Shown one piece after another: positions 51,739 to 62,472 of a stretch of DNA of 64,000 bases (its first letter is position 1; each line of letters opens with the position of its first letter). Both the position numbers and the translations under genes were made by a program. The stretch lies in NCBI RefSeq assembly GCF_012927275.1, contig NZ_JABBGG010000001.1, positions 124,001-188,000 on the forward strand, given 5' to 3'. Below the pieces are notes generated by a model. That model worked only from the letters and a program-made list of their open reading frames with translations, was not told the origin of the DNA and made no database searches. This DNA comes from Massilia polaris (GTDB lineage: Bacteria > Pseudomonadota > Gammaproteobacteria > Burkholderiales > Burkholderiaceae_D).

Positions 51739-54700
51739 ACCTGTCCGAACCATTCGTCCGCAGGCCGATTGCGACGGTGCTGCTGACCCTCGGCATCGCG
51801 CTGGCGGGCATCGGCGCTTTCTTCGTGCTGCCGGTGTCGCCGCTGCCGCAGGTCGATTACCCGACCATCTCGGTCAGCGCGTCGCTGCCCGGCGCCAGCC
51901 CGGACACCATGGCATCCAGCGTGGCCACGCCGCTCGAACGCCGGCTTGGCGTGATTTCCGGCGTCAACGAGATGACCTCGTCAAGCCGCAACGGGTCGAC
52001 CCGCGTCAGCCTGCAGTTTGACCTGAACCGCAAGATCGACGCCGCCGCGCGCGAGGTACAGGCCGCGATCAACGCGGCGCGCGCCGACCTGCCTTCGACA
52101 TTGCGCAGCAACCCGACCTACCGCAAGGCCAATCCATCGGATGCCCCGGTCATCATCCTGGCGCTGACGTCGCCCACCAAATCGCCGGGCCAGATCTACG
52201 AGTCGGTGTCCAACATCGTGCAGCAGAAACTGGCGCAGGTGAAGGGCGTCGGCGAGGTCGAGATCGGCGGCGGCTCGCTGCCGGCGGTGCGGGTCGAATT
52301 GCTGCCTTACGCGCTCAACAAGTACGGCGTCTCCAGCGAAAACATCCGCGCCGCGATCCAGGCCAACAACCCGGCCCGGCCCAAGGGCGACATCGAGGTG
52401 AGCGAGCGGCGCCTGCAGATCTATTCGCAGGCAGCGGGCGCCAGCGGGGGGCGCAGCGCCGCCGATTACCGCGACCTGGTGGTGGCGTGGCGCGACGGCG
52501 CCGCGATCCGCCTGTCCGACGTGGCCGAAGTGATCGACGGCGTCGAGAACGTCAATACCCTTGGCCTGTTCAACGGCGCGCCTGCCGTCATCGTCCTGGT
52601 CACGCGCCAGCCCGACGCCAATGTGATCGAAACCGTCGACGGCGTGCGCGCCTTGCTGCCCGCGCTGCAGGCGCAGCTGCCGTCCGATATCAAGCTGCAG
52701 GTGGCGTCGGACCGTACCAATTCGATCCGCGCCTCGCTGCACGAAATCGAATTCACGCTGATGATGTCGATCCTGCTGGTGGTGCTGGTCGTCAGCGTGT
52801 TCCTGCGCAGCGTCCGTGCGACCATCATCCCGGCGGTGGCGACCGTGGTGTCGCTGCTCGGCACCTTCGGCGTGATGTACATGCTGGGCTTCAGCCTGAA
52901 CAACCTGAGTCTCATGGCGCTGACTGTGGCCACCGGTTTCGTCGTCGACGACGCCATCGTGGTGCTCGAGAACACCGCGCGCCACATCGACCAGGGCATG
53001 GACCGCATGAAGGCGGCGCTGCTGGGCGCGCGCGAAGTCGGCTTTACCGTGCTGTCAATCAGCCTGTCGCTGGTCGCGGTGTTCATTCCGCTGCTGTTCA
53101 TGGGCGGGCAGGTCGGGCGCCTGTTCCGCGAGTTTGCCGTGACTTTGTCGGCCGCCGTCATGATTTCGCTGGTCATTTCGCTGACCACCACGCCGATGAT
53201 GTGCGCCTGGCTGCTCAAGCCCGGCGGCATCGAACGTCCGCAGGGGCGCCTGTCGCGCTGGGCGGAACGGGGCTTTGAACGCGTGCTCAGGACCTACGAA
53301 CATTCGCTCGACTGGGCGCTGCACAGCCTCGGGCTGGTGATGTTCATCCTGGTGTTCGTTATCGGGCTGAACGTCTATCTGTTCAGCGCCGTGCCGAAGG
53401 GCTTCTTCCCGCAGCAGGATACCGGCCAGATCAACGGCGGCATCCGCGCCGACCAGAGCATTTCGTTCCAGGCGATGCAGGAAAAGCTGCGCCGGCTGGT
53501 AGACATCATCCGCGCCGATCCGGCGGTGGAAACGGTAGTCGGTTTCACCGGCGGTGCGCGGGCAGGGGGCGGTTTCATGTTCATCAACCTGAAGCCGGTG
53601 TCGGAACGCAGCGAAGGCGGGCAGGCCGTGATCGCCCGCTTGCGTCCGCAGCTGGCGCAGGTGACGGGCGTGTCGATGTTCCTCAATACGGTGCAGGACT
53701 TGCGCATGGGCGGTCGCCAGAGCAGTTCCACCTACCAGTACACGCTCAAGAGCGACAACCAGGCCGACCTGAAGTTGTGGGCCGGGACGCTGGCCGAGTC
53801 GATGAAGCGCCAGCGGGCGCTGACCGACATCGATACCGACCTCGATGAGAACGGCGTCGAAATGTACGTGACGGTCGACAAGGACAGCGCCGCGCGGCTG
53901 GGCATCAGCTCGCGCGACGTCAACAACGCGCTGTACAACGGCTTCGGCCAGCGCCAGGTCGCCACGATCTACGATGAGCTCAACCAGTACAAGGTGATCA
54001 TGGGCGTCGCCCAGCGTTATGCGCAGTCGCCGCAGGCGCTGGGCGACGTCCATGTACCTGGCCGCAGCGCCGCCGGCACCACCACGGAAACGGCAGCACC
54101 CGGCGCCACACGCGATCCATCGACCGGGCAAGCCCTTGCAGGAACGGCCACGACGATGGTGCCGCTGCCGGCCATCGCCACGTTTGCCGAAAGCTCGACC
54201 CCGACCTCGGTCAACCACCAGGATGGCGAACTGGCCACCACCGTGTCGTACAACCTGGCCGAGGGCAGCAACATGCAGGACGGGCAGGCGGCGGTGCGCC
54301 AGGCCGAGGCCGACATCGGCATGCCGACCAACGTCAGGGGCAGTTTCGAAGGCGCCGCGCGCGCGGCGCAGGAATCGAACAAGGAGCAGCCGATGCTGAT
54401 CCTCGCGGCCATCGTCGTCATCTACATCGTGCTGGGCATCCTGTACGAAAGCCTGGTGCACCCGATTACCGTGTTGTCGACGCTGCCGTCGGCGGGGGTA
54501 GGGGCGGTGCTGGCGTTGCTGCTGTTCGACATGGAGTTCTCGATCATCGCGCTGATCGGCGTCTTCCTCCTCATCGGCATCGTCAAGAAGAACGCCATCA
54601 TGATCATCGACTTCGCGCTTGAGGCGGAGCGCTCGCGCGGACTGTCGCCGATGGAGGCGGTGCGCGAAGCCTGCCTGCTGCGCTTCCGGCCGATCCTGAT

Positions 54701-54926
54701 GACGACACTGGCGGCTGCGCTGGGCGCACTGCCGCTGGCGATCGGCTTCGGCGAGGGCTCGGAACTGCGCCGGCCGCTCGGCGTCGCCATCATCGGCGGC
54801 CTGATCGCCAGCCAACTGTTGACGCTCCTGACCACGCCGGTCGTCTACATCGTGCTCGACAAACTGCGCCGCCGTAGTCCCGCGGAGCGCCAGCTTGGCC
54901 GCCACGTCAACCCTACCGTGAGATAA
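51735..54926 (+). CDS. mdtC: RND multidrug efflux pump subunit (MdtC-like)
   Basis: This second pump (1063 residues) starts at a GTG overlapping the preceding stop (GTGA). It carries the same architecture and its own relay pair in [13 protein letters not shown], so both subunits should be proton-coupled; in E. coli MdtBC the two form a heterotrimer. Residues about 772-813 contain a Thr/Ala/Gly/Pro-rich insertion ([19 protein letters not shown]) in the second periplasmic loop that the paralogue lacks. An outer-membrane factor gene begins three bases after the stop. Confidence 0.92.
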   Translation: MNLSEPFVRRPIATVLLTLGIALAGIGAFFVLPVSPLPQVDYPTISVSASLPGASPDTMASSVATPLERRLGVISGVNEMTSSSRNGSTRVSLQFDLNRKIDAAAREVQAAINAARADLPSTLRSNPTYRKANPSDAPVIILALTSPTKSPGQIYESVSNIVQQKLAQVKGVGEVEIGGGSLPAVRVELLPYALNKYGVSSENIRAAIQANNPARPKGDIEVSERRLQIYSQAAGASGGRSAADYRDLVVAWRDGAAIRLSDVAEVIDGVENVNTLGLFNGAPAVIVLVTRQPDANVIETVDGVRALLPALQAQLPSDIKLQVASDRTNSIRASLHEIEFTLMMSILLVVLVVSVFLRSVRATIIPAVATVVSLLGTFGVMYMLGFSLNNLSLMALTVATGFVVDDAIVVLENTARHIDQGMDRMKAALLGAREVGFTVLSISLSLVAVFIPLLFMGGQVGRLFREFAVTLSAAVMISLVISLTTTPMMCAWLLKPGGIERPQGRLSRWAERGFERVLRTYEHSLDWALHSLGLVMFILVFVIGLNVYLFSAVPKGFFPQQDTGQINGGIRADQSISFQAMQEKLRRLVDIIRADPAVETVVGFTGGARAGGGFMFINLKPVSERSEGGQAVIARLRPQLAQVTGVSMFLNTVQDLRMGGRQSSSTYQYTLKSDNQADLKLWAGTLAESMKRQRALTDIDTDLDENGVEMYVTVDKDSAARLGISSRDVNNALYNGFGQRQVATIYDELNQYKVIMGVAQRYAQSPQALGDVHVPGRSAAGTTTETAAPGATRDPSTGQALAGTATTMVPLPAIATFAESSTPTSVNHQDGELATTVSYNLAEGSNMQDGQAAVRQAEADIGMPTNVRGSFEGAARAAQESNKEQPMLILAAIVVIYIVLGILYESLVHPITVLSTLPSAGVGAVLALLLFDMEFSIIALIGVFLLIGIVKKNAIMIIDFALEAERSRGLSPMEAVREACLLRFRPILMTTLAAALGALPLAIGFGEGSELRRPLGVAIIGGLIASQLLTLLTTPVVYIVLDKLRRRSPAERQLGRHVNPTVR

Positions 54927-54929
54927 CGC

Positions 54930-56324
54930 ATGACAGCCATTCCCTTCATCCGACTCCATGCCATCGCCGTCGCGGCCATCCTGCTCGGCGGTTGCGCAGC
55001 AGGACCCGCGTACCAACGCCCATCCACGCCGGAGCCTGCCGCCTTCAAGGAAGCCCCGGGGTGGGCGCCCGCCGCACCGGCAGACACGCTGGAGCGGGGC
55101 TCGTGGTGGACACTGTTCAGCGACCCGATACTGAACGAACTGGCCAGCCAGGTCGAAGTATCGAACCAGAACGTGGCGGCAGCCGTGGCCTCGTACGCGC
55201 AGGCACGCGCGCTGGTGCAGGAGCAGCGCGCCTCGCTGTTCCCGGAAGTGGGATTGAACATGTCCGCCGACCGTTCCGGCGGCAAGAGCGTCGACACCCA
55301 GGGCAGCTACCGCCTCAGCATCGGCGGCAGCTGGGAGCCGGACATCTGGGGACGGCTGCGCGCCAGCGTCAACGCGGCCAGTGCCGGCGCAGAGGCCAGC
55401 GCCGCCGACCTGGCGGCAGCACGGCTGTCGGCGCAGGGCGAGGTCGCGATCAATTACTTCCTGGTGCGCGAAGCGGACGCCCAGCTGGCGCTGCTGGCCA
55501 CCACCATCGACGGCTACCAGCGGGTCCTGAAAATCACCCAGAACCGCTTCGACGCGGGCATCGTCGCCAAGTCCGACGTGCTGCAGGCCCAGACCCAGCT
55601 GGCCAACGCCCAGGGCGACCAGCTGACGATAGCGCGGCAGCGCGCCCAGTTCGAGAACGCGATCGCCATCCTGGTTGGCAAGGCCCCATCCGGCTCCGGC
55701 CTGGCCGCCGCGCCGTGGACCGGCGCCGTGCCCGACATTCCTGTCGGCCTGCCGTCGACGCTGCTGGAACGCCGTCCGGATATCGCGGCGGCGGAGCGGC
55801 GCGTCGCCGCGGCGAACGAACAGATCGGCATTGCGCGCTCGGCCTACTACCCGAGCATCGGGTTGAGCGGCTCGTACGGCACGGGCGGGAGCAAGGTGTC
55901 GGATTTGTTCAGCGTATCGAACGCGCTGTGGTCGTTCGGGCTGTCGGCGGCGCAGAGCATCTTCAACGCGGGCGCCACGCGCGCCAGCGTGGCCGGGGCC
56001 GGGGCGCAGCACCAGGTAACGGTGGCGCGCTACCGGCAGACCGTGCTCGAAGCGTTCGGCGACGTCGAGAACCAGCTTGCCGCGGCGCGCATCCTGGCTA
56101 GCCAGCAGGTGCTGCGCAAGCAGGCCTCGGACGCGGCCGACCAGGTCGAGGCCCAGATGCTCAACCGCTACAAGGCAGGGCAGGTCGGTTATTCCGAAGT
56201 GGTGCTCGCGCAGGCCAGTGCGTTGTCGGCGCGGCGCGCACTGGTCCAGGTCCAGGCTGACCGCCAGGCCACGGCGGTGGCGCTCATCCAGTCGATCGGC
56301 GGCGGCTGGAAGGCCGGGAAATAG
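54930..56324 (+). CDS. Outer-membrane factor lipoprotein (NodT/OprM family)
   Basis: The 464-residue protein has a lipoprotein signal (AIAVAAILLGGC, lipobox LLGGC). Two outer-membrane-efflux repeats follow, with GSWWTLFSDPILNELASQ, QGEVAINYFLVREADAQL, LPSTLLERRPDIAAAERR and SYGTGGSKVSDLF. It would form the trimeric channel that completes the tripartite pump with the adaptor and the MdtB/C-like transporters. It is the last gene of the operon. Confidence 0.92.
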   Translation: MTAIPFIRLHAIAVAAILLGGCAAGPAYQRPSTPEPAAFKEAPGWAPAAPADTLERGSWWTLFSDPILNELASQVEVSNQNVAAAVASYAQARALVQEQRASLFPEVGLNMSADRSGGKSVDTQGSYRLSIGGSWEPDIWGRLRASVNAASAGAEASAADLAAARLSAQGEVAINYFLVREADAQLALLATTIDGYQRVLKITQNRFDAGIVAKSDVLQAQTQLANAQGDQLTIARQRAQFENAIAILVGKAPSGSGLAAAPWTGAVPDIPVGLPSTLLERRPDIAAAERRVAAANEQIGIARSAYYPSIGLSGSYGTGGSKVSDLFSVSNALWSFGLSAAQSIFNAGATRASVAGAGAQHQVTVARYRQTVLEAFGDVENQLAAARILASQQVLRKQASDAADQVEAQMLNRYKAGQVGYSEVVLAQASALSARRALVQVQADRQATAVALIQSIGGGWKAGK

Positions 56325-56404
56325 CGCCCGGCGTTCGCCATCTAACCGACTGGCGGGACCAGCGCGGATAGGATGGTTTCTTCAGTTGACCAGGTGTGCT
56401 AAGC

Positions 56405-57646
56405 ATGCAACGTCTACAAGCCTTCAAATACGAACTGATGCCAAATGGCGAGCAGGCGCGCGATATGCGCCGATTCGCCGGGTCGTGCCGTTTCGTCTAC
56501 AACAAGGCGCTGGCGAGGCAAAAGGAGAATCACGCGGCGGGCAACAAGTTCATCGGATTCGCTGGCCTATGCAAAGCGCTCACCGGCTGGCGCAATGGCA
56601 TCGACACACCGTGGCTCAAAGATGCGCCGTGTCATCCGCTGCAACAAGCGCTAAAAGACTTGGAGAAGGCATACAAGAATTTCTTCGAGAAACGCGCAGA
56701 CTTTCCCAACTTCAAACGCAAAGGCGGCGGCGACCGTTTCCGCTACCCGGATCCGAAACAGATCAAGCTCGACCGGTTCAACGGTCGCATCTTCCTGCCC
56801 AAACTCGGCTGGCTGCGCTATCGCAACAGCCGGGACGTGCTGGGCGAAGTCCGCAACGTCACCGTCAGCCAGTGCGGCGGCAAGTGGTTCGCGTCGATCC
56901 AGACGCAACGAGAGGTCGAACAGCCCTTGCCCAAGGTAACGACGGCCATCGGTATCGATGTTGGCATTGCCCGGTTCGCCACCATGAGCGACGCGAGCTT
57001 CATCGCGCCGGTCAACAGCTTCAAGAAACACCAGCAGCGCCTGGCCCGCTACCAGCGGCGCATGAGCCGTAAGGTCAGGTTCAGCAACAACTGGAAGAAG
57101 GCGAAGGCCCGCGTCCAGAAGATTCACACCAGCATCGCCAACGCCCGCAAAGACTTCCTGCACAAGACCACAACGACGATCTGCCAAAACCACGCGCTCG
57201 TATGCATTGAGGATTTGCAGGTACGGAGCATGTCCAGGTCTTCCAAAGGCACGGTCGAACAACCTGGCAAGAAGGTGAGCCAGAAAAGCGGCCTGAACCG
57301 CGCCATCTTCGATCAGGGCTGGGGAGAATTCAGGCGGCAGCTTGGCTACAAAGTGGCGTGGAACGGCGGTATTCTGCTGGCCGTGCCGCCGCACCACACA
57401 AGCCAGACGTGCCCGTGCTGCGGCCATGTATCGAAAGACAATCGGCAAACTCGGGCGACATTTCTGTGCGTCGATTGTGGCTACGAAAATCACGCCGACG
57501 TGGTCGGTGCGATCAATGTTTTAGCGCGAGGACATCGCGTTTTAGCCTGTGGAGAGTCGGCGCAGTCAGGCCGCTCGGTGAAGCAGGACCCCGCCGAAGC
57601 GACCCGCAGATCATCGCGCGGCGCCGTAGGAATCCCCGTCCTTTAG
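56405..57646 (+). CDS. tnpB: TnpB, RNA-guided endonuclease of an IS605-type element
   Basis: The 413-residue protein is full length. It has an N-terminal helix-turn-helix/OrfB region ([26 protein letters not shown]). The RuvC catalytic residues are Asp185 ([12 protein letters not shown]), Glu269 ([10 protein letters not shown]) and Asp365 ([15 protein letters not shown]). The zinc ribbon has Cys336, Cys339, Cys355 and Cys358 (CPCCG, CVDCG). All catalytic positions are kept, so it is probably active. TnpB enzymes cut DNA under the direction of an RNA from the element's right end. The stop lies in the loop of the right-end hairpin. A GTG frame starts at 56396; the ATG at 56405 gives the family start. 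Confidence 0.92.
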   Translation: MQRLQAFKYELMPNGEQARDMRRFAGSCRFVYNKALARQKENHAAGNKFIGFAGLCKALTGWRNGIDTPWLKDAPCHPLQQALKDLEKAYKNFFEKRADFPNFKRKGGGDRFRYPDPKQIKLDRFNGRIFLPKLGWLRYRNSRDVLGEVRNVTVSQCGGKWFASIQTQREVEQPLPKVTTAIGIDVGIARFATMSDASFIAPVNSFKKHQQRLARYQRRMSRKVRFSNNWKKAKARVQKIHTSIANARKDFLHKTTTTICQNHALVCIEDLQVRSMSRSSKGTVEQPGKKVSQKSGLNRAIFDQGWGEFRRQLGYKVAWNGGILLAVPPHHTSQTCPCCGHVSKDNRQTRATFLCVDCGYENHADVVGAINVLARGHRVLACGESAQSGRSVKQDPAEATRRSSRGAVGIPVL

Positions 57647-57663
57647 GGCGGGGAGGATGTCAA
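57500..57663 (+). ncRNA. Probable reRNA (omega RNA) scaffold of the tnpB element
   Basis: In tnpB elements an RNA overlapping the 3' end of the gene and running to the right end acts as the guide scaffold, and the bases just outside the right end act as the guide. Here the conserved hairpin at 57634-57653 and GATGTCAA fit that layout. The 5' limit of about 57500 is a guess from known sizes. Nothing in the sequence proves transcription. Confidence 0.4.
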
Positions 57664-57682
57664 GCAACGCGAGGAGATCGAC

Positions 57683-57910
57683 ATGAACGAACAGGATCCG
57701 GACCGCCACAACATGCAGCCGCCAATTCCAAGCCACATGCCCGACAAGGTCAAACCAGGCGACGAGGACAAGGTCGCCGGGCGCGATCCCGTTCCGGGCC
57801 TCGACCCGGGCGCACGGCCAGCCGGCAGTCCAGGCCTGGGCTCCGGAAACGCAATCGACGAAGGTGTCGGCGGCGCCGGGCTTGGCAAAGCGCCGGGCGA
57901 ACGCGGCTGA
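57683..57910 (+). CDS. Short disordered hypothetical protein
   Basis: This 75-residue frame has a very good ribosome site (GAGGAG at 57671-57676, six bases before the ATG). It encodes a Pro/Gly/Asp-rich, probably disordered peptide (PPIPSHMPDKVKPGDEDK, GLDPGARPAGSPG) without hydrophobic segments. I do not recognise it. The tnpB right end lies only 19 bases upstream of the ATG, so the element may have displaced its promoter. Confidence 0.6.
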   Translation: MNEQDPDRHNMQPPIPSHMPDKVKPGDEDKVAGRDPVPGLDPGARPAGSPGLGSGNAIDEGVGGAGLGKAPGERG

Positions 57911-57936
57911 CGGTAGCGTCGCTGGCCCGACCGCGA

Positions 57937-59502
57937 TCAGTGCTTTTTCGGCTCCATGACGTGAAGCTGCTGCAGCTTCGGTTCGCGCTCGGGCGTCAGC
58001 GTGAAAAAGACCTCCCGGGTGCCGTTCTCGCCGACGACGTCGAAGCGGCCGCGCAGCTGGTTTTCAGGTTTGACTGGTCCAATCGAACGGATCTTTCCGA
58101 TCGGTGCCAGCTGCTTGCGCGCCTCGGCGATCCAGTCCTCGCGCGAGCGGTCCATGAAGAAGTTCTCGGCGGCGATTGTCGTTCCCAGAGTCTCGTCCCA
58201 CGACTGGATCAGCTGCGCCACCTGCTGGTGGCGCGCCAGCAGCACCGGCGACGGCAGGATCGTACGGGCCTGCAGCCGGGCCTTTTCGATCAGCAGTGCC
58301 AGCACCTTTGACGTCGGGTTGTACACCGGGCCATAGCGAAGGTTGGTGAATGCGATCACGCCGATGCCATGGTCGGGCGCGAACCGGTACTGGCTGCCAT
58401 AACCCGGCAAGCCGCCCGAATGGCCGACAGTGACCACGTCCTGGCTGTCGCGCGACCAGGTCAGCCCGTAGCCGTAAAATCCGACGCGCGGATTGGCTGT
58501 CTTATCATCGCTCAGCAGAGCCTTTGGCGCGAACGAGGCAAACACCTGCGGCTGGTGCATCTCGCGTACCGTTGCGCGCCGCAGCGGCCCGTTATCGGCG
58601 CCGTCGCGGGCGGGCCATGCGTCGAGGTGGAACGCCACGTAGCGGGCGAAATCGTCCATCGTCGTGATCAGGCCGCCCATCGCGGCGCCATCGCCGTCAT
58701 GCAGCACCGGTTCGGCGAGCCAGCCGCCGCGATCCCACAGGTAGCCCAATGCGAACTTGTCGCGCGGGACATCGGCGTATTCCCACACGGTGTCGTTCAT
58801 GCCCAGCGGGCGCAGGATGTGTTTGGTGATGTAGTCCTGGAAGCGCATGCCGGACACATTGGTGACGATTTTCCCGAGCAGGATGTAGCCCAGGTTGCTG
58901 TACTCGAAACTGACACCCGGCGCATTCGAGAACGACAGGCCGCCGGCGACAAGCTCCGCCAATGCCTTGTTATCGACGGCCATCTGGCGGTCGCCCCACG
59001 GATTATCTTCGGGCAGGCCGGTACTCATCGTCATCAGATGGCGCACCGTCAGCACGGGCGAGTCGGCCGTCGGCAGGCGCACGCCTTTCAGCTCGGGCAG
59101 GAAATTGGCGACCGGGTCGTCCAGCCGCAGCTTGCCGGCGTCGCGCAGGTGCAGCGCCGCCATGGCGGCGAAGCTCTTCGTCATCGAGGCGATGCGGAAC
59201 GGGGTGGCGGCGCTGGCGGCGATCTTGCGTTCGATGTTGGCGTGGCCGATCGAGCGTACATGCACCAGCTTGCCGTCCATGACGACGCCGTACACCAGCC
59301 CCGGGAGATGCTGTGCCGCCGCGAGGTCGGCATACATCTTGTCGATTTCCGGGAGCAGGGCCGCAACGCGGGCGGCGCGACCGCTGTCGGAGAAGGCTGC
59401 CGGAACATGGGTGGAAGGCTGGGCCGGGGCGGGAGCGGCCCCCGCGCCGGCTGCGATCATCAGCAGCAGGAGTGAAGTGGCGATGCGGTGCGGTCGGTTC
59501 AT
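57937..59502 (-). CDS. Secreted serine beta-lactamase-like hydrolase
   Basis: The 521-residue protein has a signal peptide (IATSLLLLMIAAGAGAAPAP). It has the three active-site elements of the beta-lactamase/class C/DD-peptidase fold: SMTK at residues 106-109, YSN at 201-203 and HSGG starting at His361. The C-terminal 130 residues form an extra domain. Such proteins include esterases and D-aminopeptidases as well as true beta-lactamases, so resistance should not be assumed. The frame is open to 59574, but AAGGA precedes the ATG at 59502. Confidence 0.88.
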   Translation of the reverse strand: MNRPHRIATSLLLLMIAAGAGAAPAPAQPSTHVPAAFSDSGRAARVAALLPEIDKMYADLAAAQHLPGLVYGVVMDGKLVHVRSIGHANIERKIAASAATPFRIASMTKSFAAMAALHLRDAGKLRLDDPVANFLPELKGVRLPTADSPVLTVRHLMTMSTGLPEDNPWGDRQMAVDNKALAELVAGGLSFSNAPGVSFEYSNLGYILLGKIVTNVSGMRFQDYITKHILRPLGMNDTVWEYADVPRDKFALGYLWDRGGWLAEPVLHDGDGAAMGGLITTMDDFARYVAFHLDAWPARDGADNGPLRRATVREMHQPQVFASFAPKALLSDDKTANPRVGFYGYGLTWSRDSQDVVTVGHSGGLPGYGSQYRFAPDHGIGVIAFTNLRYGPVYNPTSKVLALLIEKARLQARTILPSPVLLARHQQVAQLIQSWDETLGTTIAAENFFMDRSREDWIAEARKQLAPIGKIRSIGPVKPENQLRGRFDVVGENGTREVFFTLTPEREPKLQQLHVMEPKKH

Positions 59503-59651
59503 GCGGTGTCCTTCGGGGCGGTGGGCGTCGGCGAAATGGAATTTGGCGTTGCGCCGCCAATCATACAAGTTCAAAAGCGAACCGTGTGTGTTATGGCTGC
59601 CAATGTGGTGTAATGCATATCAGGCAGCTCCAACCACTTTTTCGATCGCAG

Positions 59652-60170
59652 ATGACCACGAATACCGCACCAGCAGGCGCCGCGCGCGCCGCCAGCCTCC
59701 CTTACATCGTGCGACGCTCCAGCATCCACGGCAACGGCGTGTTCGCGCGCCGGAATATCCGCGAGGGAGAGCTGATCGACGAGTACAAGGGCGAACGCAT
59801 CGACTGGGATGAGGCCAACCTGCGCGCCGAGCAGGCGCACGGCCCGGTCAACCACACCTTCTTCTTCTCGCTGGCCGACGGCCGCGTCATCGACGGTGGC
59901 AGCGACGGCAACGACGCGCGCTTCATCAACCATGCGTGCGAGCCGAACTGCGAGGCGCAGGAAGACGATGGCAAGGTCTTCATCTACGCGCTGCGCGACA
60001 TTGAGCACGGCGAAGAGCTGAATTACAACTACGCGCTGGTTTACGAAGAACGTCACACGGCGGCGGTCAAGCGCCAGTTCGCCTGCAACTGCGGTGCGCC
60101 CGGCTGCACCGGCACGATGCTGGCGCCGAAGCGCAAACCGAAGGAAAAAAAGACGCCGGCAAAGGCGTGA
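59652..60170 (+). CDS. SET-domain lysine methyltransferase-like protein
   Basis: The 172-residue protein has a complete SET fold: SSIHGNGVFARRNIREGELIDEY, the AdoMet-binding FINHACEPNC (residues 91-100), ELNYNY (122-127), and a post-SET zinc motif (CNCGAPGC with Cys145, Cys147, Cys152). A lysine-rich tail follows (KRKPKEKKTPAKA). It should transfer a methyl group from AdoMet to lysine of an unknown target; some bacterial SET proteins modify histone-like or ribosomal proteins. An in-frame ATG at 59613 could extend it by 13 residues. A perfect hairpin follows the stop. Confidence 0.88.
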   Translation: MTTNTAPAGAARAASLPYIVRRSSIHGNGVFARRNIREGELIDEYKGERIDWDEANLRAEQAHGPVNHTFFFSLADGRVIDGGSDGNDARFINHACEPNCEAQEDDGKVFIYALRDIEHGEELNYNYALVYEERHTAAVKRQFACNCGAPGCTGTMLAPKRKPKEKKTPAKA

Positions 60171-60175
60171 GCCGT

Positions 60176-60195
60176 GTCAATACGGCGGTATTGAC
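60176..60195. repeat. Perfect 8-bp inverted repeat between the SET and S46 genes
   Basis: GTCAATAC (60176-60183) and GTATTGAC (60188-60195) form an exact hairpin with loop GGCG, five bases after the SET gene stop. There is no T-run, so it is either a weak terminator or an operator just upstream of the S46 gene promoter. Confidence 0.55.
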
Positions 60196-60210
60196 CGGTG
60201 CACAAAATCG

Positions 60211-60239
60211 TTTCCAGCCAATTGCAACAGCGATATACT
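60211..60239 (+). promoter_or_regulatory. Candidate promoter of the S46 peptidase gene
   Basis: TTTCCA (60211-60216) and TATACT (60234-60239) are separated by 17 bases, about 25 bases from the likely ribosome site. The -10 is good and the -35 weak. Confidence 0.4.
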
Positions 60240-60270
60240 CCCCGCTTGCTTTCTATAACTGGGGTATATC

Positions 60271-62418
<2,148 letters not shown>

Positions 62419-62435
62419 ACCGGATCGGATGCGAG

Positions 62436-62466
62436 AAGGGCCGCTGAATGACGCGGCCCTTTTTTG
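62436..62466 (+). terminator. Terminator between the convergent S46 and S9 genes
   Basis: AAGGGCCGC (62436-62444) pairs with GCGGCCCTT (62453-62461) around an eight-base loop and is followed by T to 62465. It ends the S46 transcript and, through the A residues before the stem, may serve the S9 gene weakly. Confidence 0.9.
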
Positions 62467-62472
62467 TTTCGC

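Larger units (their letters stand above)
56330..57663 (+). mobile_element. IS200/IS605-group tnpB-only element
   Basis: The element consists of an intact tnpB and a right end formed by an 8-bp hairpin (CCCCGTCC at 57634-57641 with GGGCGGGG at 57646-57653) followed by GATGTCAA, ending about 57663. No tnpA (Y1 transposase) gene is present, so it needs a TnpA in trans. The left boundary is approximate: the region 56330-56404 contains short self-complementary segments but no copy to align. The right end matches that of the remnant at 28343. Confidence 0.75.

Noticed and set aside
57937..59502. Calling the SMTK protein a true antibiotic-resistance beta-lactamase
   Set aside because: SxxK, YxN and HxG motifs are shared by esterases and D-aminopeptidases of the same fold, and the extra C-terminal domain is unlike standard resistance enzymes.
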